Below, piece after piece: positions 26,400 to 33,758 of a DNA stretch of 64,000 bases (within the stretch, counting starts at the first letter, position 1; every line of letters starts with the position of its first letter). The DNA is taken from assembly GCA_009797885.1 (NCBI GenBank), contig WNKP01000005.1:281018-345017 (forward strand). The letters run 5' to 3'. This stretch comes from Flavobacteriaceae bacterium GF1. Lineage in GTDB: Bacteria > Bacteroidota > Bacteroidia > Flavobacteriales > Flavobacteriaceae. Under the pieces are notes generated by a model that made no database searches, was not told the origin of the DNA, and worked only from the letters and a program-made list of their open reading frames with translations. The position numbers were made by a program, and so were the translations under genes.

Positions 26400-27166
26400 T
26401 GCAGCACCTCATTTCCATAAAGGACTTATCCGTTGGTTATAAATCCAAGGCCGTGGTCGAACATGTCAATTTTCAACTTGAAAAAGGGGAACTGTGTGGA
26501 ATTGTTGGTGTCAATGGCATAGGAAAGTCCACTCTATTAAGGACGATGGCTAAGCTACAATCCAAAATCGCCGGTGAGATATGTATAGGAACAAAACCGC
26601 TATCCAGCTTTTCACCACTGGAGCTCGCAAAGCAACTATCCTTGGTCCTTACCGAATCCATTGCCACAAAAAATCTAACCGTCCAAGAGTTAATTGCGCT
26701 CGCCAGGCAGCCCTACACCAATTGGTTGGGGACATTGACCGAGGGTGACATGGAAAAAATTGAAGGGAGTATCCAGCAATTTTACCTAGGTGGACTAAAA
26801 ACCAAAAAATGCTATGAACTTAGTGACGGTCAGTTGCAACGCGTTTTAATTGCACGAGCCATGGCACAGGATACCCCTTTGTTGTTTTTGGATGAGCCTA
26901 CCACACATTTGGATCTTTCCAACAAGGTCCAGATTTTTACCCTGTTACGGAAAGTGGCCCATAAACATCAAAAAACAGTGGTCTTTACTACCCATGAAAT
27001 CGATTTGGCCATTCAACTTTGTGATAAAATCCTGATTCTGGATGGAAAAACCAACCCTTTTGCCGCTCCTTGTGAATTGATCGAAAAAGGAAGTTTTGAA
27101 CATATATTCCCTTCCGAATTGGTACAGTTTGATGCCAAAACCGGCTCTTTTAAAATAAAGAAGTAA
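26399..27166 (+). CDS. btuD: BtuD/FecE-family ABC transporter ATPase
   Basis: 255 residues from ATG 26399, which overlaps the permease TGA (TGATG). Walker A GVNGIGKST, Q-loop within the SLVLTES region, signature LSDGQLQRVLIARAMAQ (a D replaces the usual second G of LSGGQ), Walker B PLLFLDEPTTHLD, and H-loop TTHEIDLA. Energises the B12 importer on the cytoplasmic side. Followed by an intergenic palindromic repeat rather than by another transport gene. Confidence 0.88.
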   Translation: MQHLISIKDLSVGYKSKAVVEHVNFQLEKGELCGIVGVNGIGKSTLLRTMAKLQSKIAGEICIGTKPLSSFSPLELAKQLSLVLTESIATKNLTVQELIALARQPYTNWLGTLTEGDMEKIEGSIQQFYLGGLKTKKCYELSDGQLQRVLIARAMAQDTPLLFLDEPTTHLDLSNKVQIFTLLRKVAHKHQKTVVFTTHEIDLAIQLCDKILILDGKTNPFAAPCELIEKGSFEHIFPSELVQFDAKTGSFKIKK

Positions 27167-27174
27167 CAAACCTA

Positions 27175-27240
27175 TCATTCCCGAGCAGGAAGGAATCCAG
27201 GAACGTCCATTTTTTGGATCCCGCATCAAGTGTGGAATGA
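27175..27240. repeat. REP-like palindromic intergenic element
   Basis: The segment starts TCATTCC and ends GGAATGA, with an internal GGAATCC and GGATCC pair. This is the layout of a very common intergenic palindrome in bacterial genomes (cattcccg... ggaatcc ... ggatcccgcatcaag ... ggaatga). It lies between btuD and rmuC. Confidence 0.55.
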
Positions 27241-27274
27241 CAATTCAACTATCTTTACGTTAAGATTTTATTTT

Positions 27275-28630
27275 ATGAGTCAAGAACTGATGTATTTGCT
27301 TGTGGGCCTTCTGGCCGTTGTTGTAGGTATTTTGGTGGGCATCTACATTCAAAAACTAAAAACAAAATCCAACGAAAGTGTTTGGCAGGAACGTGAGCAA
27401 CAACTAAATCAATCCCTTACGGCCCTCAATGAGAAGTTGGGCCTTGAAAACGAGGAGAAAAAACAGATTCAAAACGAAAAAGAACAGTTGGGCCATCAAC
27501 TGGTACGTTATCAGGCTGACTTGGAGAACCTGGAGCGTATCAATTCGGAGCAAAAAGAAGAAGTAGAAAAACTTCAGGAAAAGTTTACCAAGGATTTTGA
27601 AAATTTGGCCAACAAAATCCTGGATGAAAAAAGCAGCAAATTTACCGAGCAAAATCAAAAAAACATAAAGCAGATCTTAAGTCCGCTGCAGGAGCGGATC
27701 CAATTGTTTGAAAAGAAGGTTGAGGAAACCCAAAAAGAAAACATTAGCATCCATTCCGCTTTAAAAGAGCAATTGCTCAACCTCCAAAATCAAAACTTAA
27801 AAATTACACAGGAAGCCGAAAACCTTACCAAGGCACTGAAAGGGGATAGCAAAATGCAAGGGAATTGGGGAGAATTGGTTTTGGAACGTGTTTTGGAAAA
27901 ATCCGGATTGGAAAAAGACCGGGAGTATAGCGTACAGCAAAGCTTTAAGAGGGAAGATGGGGCCCGGGTGATGCCTGATGTCATCATCCATCTTCCCGAC
28001 GGGAAAAAAATGGTGGTCGATTCCAAGGTTTCCTTAACGGATTACGAGCGCTACACCAATGCCCAAGAAGATGAAAAACCCAGATTCTTAAAAGACCACA
28101 TCAATTCCCTACGCAAACATGTGGAACAACTCTCTGCCAAAAAGTACGAAGATCTGTATGAAATGGAAAGTCCTGATTTTGTATTGATGTTCGTGCCCAT
28201 AGAGCCGGCTTTTGCCGTGGCAATCAATGAGGACAACACCATTTACAATAGGGCCTTTGAACAAAACATCGTCATTGTTACCCCTTCTACCCTATTGGCG
28301 ACCTTACGCACCATAGATACGATGTGGAGCAATGAAAAACAACAGCGCAACGCTATTGAAATAGCACGGCAGGCCGGTGCCCTTTATGATAAATTCGAAG
28401 GTTTTGTGTCGGACCTTACCCGTGTAGGGAAAAAGATGGACGAGGCCAAAAACGAATACCGCGGGGCCATGAACAAATTGGTCGAGGGCCGCGGGAATAT
28501 CGTTATCAGTATTGAAAAATTAAAGAAAATGGGGGCCAAGGCCAAAAAGTCGATTCCGGAACCCATTCTAAAACGGGCAGAAGAAGATGATCACGAAATG
28601 GAAAATGAACAACCTAAATTAAAACTTTAG
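27275..28630 (+). CDS. rmuC: DNA recombination protein RmuC homolog
   Basis: 451 residues from ATG 27275; the earlier in-frame GTG lies inside the palindromic repeat and is less likely. N-terminal transmembrane helix (LMYLLVGLLAVVVGILVGIYI), a coiled coil rich in E, Q, K at ~30-190, then the RmuC domain: KMQGNWGELVLERVLEKSGL, MPDVIIHLPDGKKMVVDSKVSLTDYERY, PDFVLMFVPIEPAFAVAI and IVTPSTLLATLRTID. The domain is related to restriction-type nucleases (D and DSK residues) and the family limits inversions between short repeats. Followed directly, with no gap, by a small membrane protein gene. Confidence 0.9.
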   Translation: MSQELMYLLVGLLAVVVGILVGIYIQKLKTKSNESVWQEREQQLNQSLTALNEKLGLENEEKKQIQNEKEQLGHQLVRYQADLENLERINSEQKEEVEKLQEKFTKDFENLANKILDEKSSKFTEQNQKNIKQILSPLQERIQLFEKKVEETQKENISIHSALKEQLLNLQNQNLKITQEAENLTKALKGDSKMQGNWGELVLERVLEKSGLEKDREYSVQQSFKREDGARVMPDVIIHLPDGKKMVVDSKVSLTDYERYTNAQEDEKPRFLKDHINSLRKHVEQLSAKKYEDLYEMESPDFVLMFVPIEPAFAVAINEDNTIYNRAFEQNIVIVTPSTLLATLRTIDTMWSNEKQQRNAIEIARQAGALYDKFEGFVSDLTRVGKKMDEAKNEYRGAMNKLVEGRGNIVISIEKLKKMGAKAKKSIPEPILKRAEEDDHEMENEQPKLKL

Positions 28631-28996
28631 ATGCGTAAAATTATCTTTATTCTCATCTCGGTCATCCTACTGGGTAGTGCCATTTACTTTGCTTTTGTGT
28701 ATTACGTGCCCTTTAGCGAAGGCTATCGGTCCGGGGAACTCATAAAATTTAGCAACAAAGGGGTTTTGGCCAAAACCTGGGAAGGAGAACTAAGTCAGGG
28801 AATTTCCGGAGCGCAGATTTTTAAGTTTTCCGTACAGGATTCGGAAGAGGAAATCATCCAGAAACTAATAGCCTATCAAGGAAAATATGTCAAGGTCACC
28901 TACAAAGAACGGTATGCCACTTTTTTTTGGCTGGGGGACACCAAATATTTTATTACCGATGTGGTATTGGAAAAGTCGCCCCATTTCAATAAATGA
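28631..28996 (+). CDS. Small conserved membrane-anchored protein
   Basis: 121 residues. One N-terminal hydrophobic helix (IIFILISVILLGSAIYFAFVYYV), then a short beta-rich domain: GYRSGELIKFSNKGVLAKTWEGEL, IFKFSVQDSEEEI, YVKVTYKERYATFFWLGDTKYFI. I do not recognise a named function. Its start directly abuts the rmuC stop and its stop overlaps the thioesterase start (ATGA), so the three genes form one operon. From memory such proteins are sometimes mislabelled 6-phosphogluconate dehydrogenase in databases; there is no NAD-binding motif here. Confidence 0.78.
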   Translation: MRKIIFILISVILLGSAIYFAFVYYVPFSEGYRSGELIKFSNKGVLAKTWEGELSQGISGAQIFKFSVQDSEEEIIQKLIAYQGKYVKVTYKERYATFFWLGDTKYFITDVVLEKSPHFNK

Positions 28997-29538
28997 AAAA
29001 GTTTAAAACCTCAAAAGAGTCCTGGGTATCGATTACGGAACTGATGCTTCCCTCCCACTCCAATTTTGGAGGCAAGGTACATGGCGGGCATATCTTGAAC
29101 CTGATGGACCAAATTGCCTTTGCCTGTGCCAGTAAACATTCGCAGGCCTATTGTGTAACGGCCTCCGTAAATCGAGTCGATTTTCTGAACCCGATAGAAG
29201 TTGGGGAACTGGTTACCCTTAAAGCCAGTGTGAACTACACCGGACGGACCAGTATGGTTATTGGGGTTCGGGTAGAGGCCGAAACCGTGACCACCGGGGA
29301 AAAACGACATTGCAATTCTTCCTATTTTACCATGGTGGCCAAGGACGGTAAAGGAAATAATGTAAAGGTGCCTGGACTATTGATTACCGACAAACAGGGA
29401 CTACGAAGGTATGCTCGAAGTGTGGAACGCAAAATGGCGGTGCGGCAACGGGATACCAAATACCACGGCAAAATGTTCAAGGTAAACGAATATTTGAAAT
29501 ACCTGGAAAATGAGAACGTGAAATTGGATTTGGACTAA
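28993..29538 (+). CDS. Acyl-CoA thioesterase (hotdog fold)
   Basis: 181 residues. Typical YciA/BFIT-type hotdog sequence: SHSNFGGKVHGGHILNLMDQIAFACASKHS with the catalytic Asp in LMDQ and the HGG turn, then VDFLNPIEVGELVTLKASVNYTGRTSM and CNSSYFTMVA. Hydrolyses acyl-CoA to free acid and CoA; chain-length preference is not visible. Cytoplasmic. The start overlaps the preceding stop by 4 bp. Confidence 0.88.
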   Translation: MKKFKTSKESWVSITELMLPSHSNFGGKVHGGHILNLMDQIAFACASKHSQAYCVTASVNRVDFLNPIEVGELVTLKASVNYTGRTSMVIGVRVEAETVTTGEKRHCNSSYFTMVAKDGKGNNVKVPGLLITDKQGLRRYARSVERKMAVRQRDTKYHGKMFKVNEYLKYLENENVKLDLD

Positions 29539-29573
29539 CGGCCGCTTTTATCCGTTTAGAAAAGATTGCGATT

Positions 29574-29591
29574 GGGAAATTATAATTTCCC
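29574..29591. repeat. 18-bp perfect palindrome between convergent genes
   Basis: GGGAAATTATAATTTCCC is a perfect 9+9 palindrome with no loop. It lies between the thioesterase stop and the convergent pgl stop. A weak bidirectional terminator or a protein-binding site are both possible. Confidence 0.4.
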
Positions 29592-29616
29592 TCTTTGGTT
29601 GGAAATGACTGATTTA

Positions 29617-30327
29617 CTATGAATTAGAAGCCGCCGCCTCATCCAAAAACCAAATGAGCTTTCCGGATTTTGGATGTACCAGGGAGGCTGGATAGGTTTT
29701 ATAGCCCTCCCTGTTATTGTGGATTTCATCCACTTTCCCAGCTTTGGAGGCACCCGTAACCAAAAAGGCAACTTCCTTGGCCGTATTGATGACCTTACCA
29801 TTAATGGAAACCCGTTTTTGACCGGAATCCGGATGTGTAGCGACCACACAATGGTCTTTGGTTTCCCAGAGTTCAATTTCATGGGGAAAAATGGAAGCGG
29901 TATGGCCGTCATCCCCCATCCCTAGGATGACTAAATCAAATTGGGGAATGCCATCCACCCTATCCAAATAAATCTCCAATAAATTGGCATAGCGCATGGC
30001 CTCCCGTTGCGGCTCCGATTCCCCTAAAATTCTATGGACATTTTTTTCCGGGACATTGATTTTCGAGAATAAATGCTCCACGGTCATCTTATAATTGCTC
30101 TGATCATCGGTCGGGGGCACGCAACGTTCATCGCCCCAGTAAAAATGGATTTTGGACCAAGCAATGGCGTCTCCATAGGCCAAAGCCAATTCATCAAAAA
30201 CAATTTTTGGGGTGCTCCCTCCCGAGAGGGCCACATGGAAAACGTCCTTCCCTTTTGTCAATTCAGCAAAATAGGCCGAAAACTGTTTGGCAACCTCTTG
30301 TTTGTCCTTAAAAACCCTTACCTCCAT
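29617..30327 (-). CDS. pgl: 6-phosphogluconolactonase
   Basis: 236 residues. VALSGGSTPKIVFDEL (phosphate-binding loop near residue 35), HFYWGDERCVPPTDDQSNYKM, and ILGMGDDGHTASIFP with the catalytic His near residue 145. Hydrolyses 6-phosphogluconolactone to 6-phosphogluconate, the second step of the oxidative pentose phosphate pathway. Downstream of zwf on the same strand and divergent to gnd, so all three oxidative steps are clustered. Cytoplasmic. Confidence 0.93.
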   Translation of the reverse strand: MEVRVFKDKQEVAKQFSAYFAELTKGKDVFHVALSGGSTPKIVFDELALAYGDAIAWSKIHFYWGDERCVPPTDDQSNYKMTVEHLFSKINVPEKNVHRILGESEPQREAMRYANLLEIYLDRVDGIPQFDLVILGMGDDGHTASIFPHEIELWETKDHCVVATHPDSGQKRVSINGKVINTAKEVAFLVTGASKAGKVDEIHNNREGYKTYPASLVHPKSGKLIWFLDEAAASNS

Positions 30328-30456
30328 TGTATATTTTTCCTTTATTTTAAAACCGACTTAAGCTAATAAATACACTAAGATCTATCGGTTATTGCGGCCT
30401 TTCCCAATACTATTCCCCTTACCTTACTTCCAGCATCCGTCATCATTCATCTAACA

Positions 30457-30510
30457 CCAACAACCAACAACCAACAACCATCAACCAACAACCAACAACC
30501 AACAACCAAC
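30457..30510. repeat. Heptamer tandem repeat (CCAACAA) after zwf
   Basis: Seven full copies plus a partial one of the 7-bp unit CCAACAA, with a single base change in the fourth copy (CCATCAA). It begins 2 bp downstream of the zwf stop codon, between zwf and pgl. The unit length is not a multiple of three, so it is a candidate length-variable locus outside coding sequence. Confidence 0.85.
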
Positions 30511-30512
30511 TC

Positions 30513-32045
30513 CTAACAAATCACACAAAAGCCGGGGTCATCCGTTAAATTGGGACCGGGATTGCGCCAAAAACCAATGCCATCAATCAGTTCATCCGCA
30601 TTTTCAGGCCCCCAAACCCCAGCGGCATACCCGTACATACGAACATCCTTTCCATTCTTCCAATAGTCCAAAATGGGGTCAACAAATTCCCAGGCGGCTT
30701 CCACTTCATCCGCTCGGGCATAGAGTGTGGCATCGCCCTGCATACAATCCAGTAATAACCGTTCATACGCCTCCATGACGTGAGTCTGTGCCAAATTGGA
30801 ATAGTAAAAATCCAAATTGGCCCTTTCTACCTTAAATCCTTGACCAGGTACTTTTACCCCAAACTTGATCAAAATCCCCTCGTCCGGCTGGATTCGAATC
30901 ACCAATTTGTTGTCCTTACTGTTCATCCCTGAGTCCTTGAATATTTGGTGATGGGGCGTTTTAAAATGGATGACCGCTTCAGTCACTTTGGTTGGCATCC
31001 GTTTGGCCGTGCGCACATAAAAAGGTACCCCTTCCCATCGCCAATTGTCCACAAAAAACTTAATGGCCGCATAGGTTTCGGTAGTGGAATCGGAATCCAC
31101 GCCTTCCTCTTCCCGATACCCCTGCACCTGCTCCCCATCGATTGACGAAGCCATATATTGTGCTCGAATGGTTTGCATATGCAAGGTTTTTTCGTCCTTC
31201 ATAATACGTAGTGATTTCAGAGCCTTAACTTTTTCATTGCGAATATCCTCCGGGGCATCACCAATTGGGGGCTCCATCACGATCAAAGAAACAATTTGTA
31301 ACAGGTGGTTTTGAAACATATCCCTCAAGGCCCCTGATTTATCATAGTATCCTCCTCTTTTTTCGACCCCAACACTTTCAGCGTTCGTAATCTCTACGTG
31401 ATGGATGTAGTTTCTGTTCCACAAGGGTTCAAAAATACTGTTGGCAAATCGGGTCACTAAAAGGTTTTGAACCGTTTCCTTCCCCAGATAATGATCTATT
31501 CTATAAATCTGCTGTTCCTGAAAGTGATGCTGTAAGCCTTCGTTCAACGCCTTTGCCGTATCCAAACTGTAACCAAACGGCTTTTCCACAATCAGACGTT
31601 TCCAGCCATTCTTTTGGGTATTTAACCCGGCTCTGGCCAGGTTTTTGGCAATGGTTTCATATAGGGTGGGTGGAGTGGATAAGTAGTAAATGATGTTCCC
31701 AGAGGTGTTATACTCATTTTTTAAATCCGCTATCCGTTTGCGCAGACCGTCATATGAGGTGTCATAGTCACTTCCCAAATCCTCATAAAAGAATTGGTCC
31801 GAAAATTTGGAAATAAAATTCGTCTTTAAATTCGCTATTCGTTCCTTCAAATACTTACTTTCCAAAACCACTTTATTCCGGAAATCCATGTCCGTCATGT
31901 TACTGCGGCTCACTCCCAAAACCACGAAGTTCTCGGGCAGTTGCTGCGCTATGAAAAGATTGAAAAGTGCAGGTACCAACTTCCGGGCCGTTAAGTCCCC
32001 GGAGGCACCAAAGATCACCAGCATTTGATTTTCGGTTTTTTTCAT
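30513..32045 (-). CDS. zwf: Glucose-6-phosphate 1-dehydrogenase
   Basis: 510 residues. VIFGASGDLTARKLVPALFNL is the NADP-binding loop; YRIDHYLGKETVQN near residue 190 carries the catalytic His and substrate-binding residues. Oxidises glucose-6-phosphate to 6-phosphogluconolactone with NADP reduction. The start ATG 32045 is fixed by the GASGDL motif. Upstream of pgl, divergent from gnd across 111 bp that hold a palindrome between direct repeats. Confidence 0.95.
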   Translation of the reverse strand: MKKTENQMLVIFGASGDLTARKLVPALFNLFIAQQLPENFVVLGVSRSNMTDMDFRNKVVLESKYLKERIANLKTNFISKFSDQFFYEDLGSDYDTSYDGLRKRIADLKNEYNTSGNIIYYLSTPPTLYETIAKNLARAGLNTQKNGWKRLIVEKPFGYSLDTAKALNEGLQHHFQEQQIYRIDHYLGKETVQNLLVTRFANSIFEPLWNRNYIHHVEITNAESVGVEKRGGYYDKSGALRDMFQNHLLQIVSLIVMEPPIGDAPEDIRNEKVKALKSLRIMKDEKTLHMQTIRAQYMASSIDGEQVQGYREEEGVDSDSTTETYAAIKFFVDNWRWEGVPFYVRTAKRMPTKVTEAVIHFKTPHHQIFKDSGMNSKDNKLVIRIQPDEGILIKFGVKVPGQGFKVERANLDFYYSNLAQTHVMEAYERLLLDCMQGDATLYARADEVEAAWEFVDPILDYWKNGKDVRMYGYAAGVWGPENADELIDGIGFWRNPGPNLTDDPGFCVIC

Positions 32046-32095
32046 TTTAAAGTGTCGGATTAGTTGAGCGTAACGAATATAACGTTTATTTTAGG

Positions 32096-32127
32096 TAGCG
32101 ATTTAGGGACGTCCCTTACTTAGCGAT
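32096..32127. promoter_or_regulatory. Putative operator between zwf and gnd
   Basis: A perfect 12-bp palindrome AGGGACGTCCCT (32105-32116) is flanked by two identical heptamers TAGCGAT (32096-32102 and 32121-32127), 25 bp apart. The position between two divergent genes of one pathway suggests a shared regulator site. No promoter consensus could be fixed beside it. Confidence 0.4.
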
Positions 32128-32156
32128 GTCTTAACAATTAAATTAACGGGAATACG

Positions 32157-33566
32157 ATGGCAGATACATACGATTTTGGATTGGTGGGCCTTGGCGTCAT
32201 GGGCAGGAACTTTATTTTGAATGTGGCGGATAATGGCTTTTCAGCCTTTGGAAATGACTTGGACCAAGAAAAAGTAAACGCATTGATCGAAGAAGGAGGT
32301 GATCCCAAAAAAGTCAATGCCAGTACCGATGCCCAAGTATTTGTCAACGCCCTAAGTACCCCCAGGAAAATAATGCTGTTGGTCCCTGCCGGGAAAATTG
32401 TGGATGCGGTCATCGAAAGTCTATTGCCCCTTTTGGATGATGGGGATATCATCATTGATGGGGGAAATTCCTTCTTTACGGACACGGACCGTAGGGAAGC
32501 CTATCTCAAGGAAAAGGGCATTAATTTCTTTGGTGCCGGGGTATCCGGTGGTGCCAAGGGGGCACGCTTGGGTCCTAGTATCATGCCCGGTGGCTCCCGG
32601 GAGGCCTATCAGCATGTAAAACCCATTTTTGAAGCCGTCGCCGCCAAGTACAAGGAGGAGCCCTGCGTGGCCTATTTAGGGCCCAAATCCGCAGGAAACT
32701 ATGTAAAAATGGTACATAATGGTATTGAATATGGACTAATGCAATTGACCTCGGAGATTTACGATTTGCTCAAAAAGGCGGGAAAACTCACCAATAATGA
32801 ACTCCATAGGACTTATGCGGACTGGAATGGAGGTCGTTTACAGTCGTTTTTAGTGGAGATCACCTCGGAAATCCTGGCCCAAAAGGATGATCTTACGGAC
32901 AATGATTTGGTGGATATGATTTTGGATAAGGCCAAACAGAAGGGTACGGGGAAATGGACCTCGCAAAATGCCATGGACCTGGGAATTCCCGTCCCCACCA
33001 TAGATATTGCCGTAAGCATGCGTGAAATCTCTGCACTGAAGGCAGAACGGACCAAGGCGGATTCACTTTATGATCGACCCACTCCGGAAGAGACTGTGAA
33101 ATCCTCATTGGTGGACCAATGCGAACAGGCGCTTTATTTTGCCTTTATCATGGCTTATGCCCAGGGCATGCATCAATTGGCAGATGCCAGTAAGGAATAC
33201 GGTTATGGACTGGATTTAGGGGAAATCGCAAAAATATGGCGTGCCGGATGTATTATCCGCGCAGCCTTACTGGCGGATATTACCGAAGCTTACAGGGCAG
33301 AACCGGAATTGCAAAACCTCTTGCTCTCAAAATCCTTTATCGGAAAAGTGCAGGATACCGTAACGGCTGCCAGGAAATTGGTGAGCTACGGGGCCCTTAA
33401 TGGAATACCCTTGCCAGGACTTTCCAATGCACTTACCTACTTTGATGCCTATACCTCACAACGCCTGCCCTTGAACCTGATCCAGGCCCAAAGGGATTAC
33501 TTTGGCTCGCATACCTATGAACGTAAGGATAGGGAAGGTATTTTTCATACCCAGTGGGAGAAATAA
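32157..33566 (+). CDS. gnd: 6-phosphogluconate dehydrogenase, decarboxylating
   Basis: 469 residues, the length of the long E. coli-type enzyme. FGLVGLGVMGRNFILNVADNG is the NADP-binding fold. DIIIDGGNS, SIMPGG, AGNYVKMVHNGIEYG (catalytic Lys near residue 182) and GKWTSQNAMDLGIPVPTI are family blocks. Converts 6-phosphogluconate to ribulose-5-phosphate and CO2. Divergent to zwf-pgl. The stop is followed at once by the palindrome CCCTGCAGGG (33567-33576). Confidence 0.95.
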   Translation: MADTYDFGLVGLGVMGRNFILNVADNGFSAFGNDLDQEKVNALIEEGGDPKKVNASTDAQVFVNALSTPRKIMLLVPAGKIVDAVIESLLPLLDDGDIIIDGGNSFFTDTDRREAYLKEKGINFFGAGVSGGAKGARLGPSIMPGGSREAYQHVKPIFEAVAAKYKEEPCVAYLGPKSAGNYVKMVHNGIEYGLMQLTSEIYDLLKKAGKLTNNELHRTYADWNGGRLQSFLVEITSEILAQKDDLTDNDLVDMILDKAKQKGTGKWTSQNAMDLGIPVPTIDIAVSMREISALKAERTKADSLYDRPTPEETVKSSLVDQCEQALYFAFIMAYAQGMHQLADASKEYGYGLDLGEIAKIWRAGCIIRAALLADITEAYRAEPELQNLLLSKSFIGKVQDTVTAARKLVSYGALNGIPLPGLSNALTYFDAYTSQRLPLNLIQAQRDYFGSHTYERKDREGIFHTQWEK

Positions 33567-33758
33567 CCCTGCAGGGCTAAGATGCCCATGGGTATCCATA
33601 AACTTGGGTATTGAACTGGAAGTGATAGTCTACTAATATGCGCCATATAAAATCATCATCTTGGGCATGAACAATGGGGATTGTCATAAGGAAAATGGAA
33701 ACCAATAAACACCAAAATGTTCCTGCTTGGTGGAGTTGGTCATCCCATGGATCATGGC

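Noticed and set aside
33567..33576. CCCTGCAGGG palindrome after gnd as a terminator
   Set aside because: It has no loop and no following T-run, so it cannot form a normal terminator hairpin.
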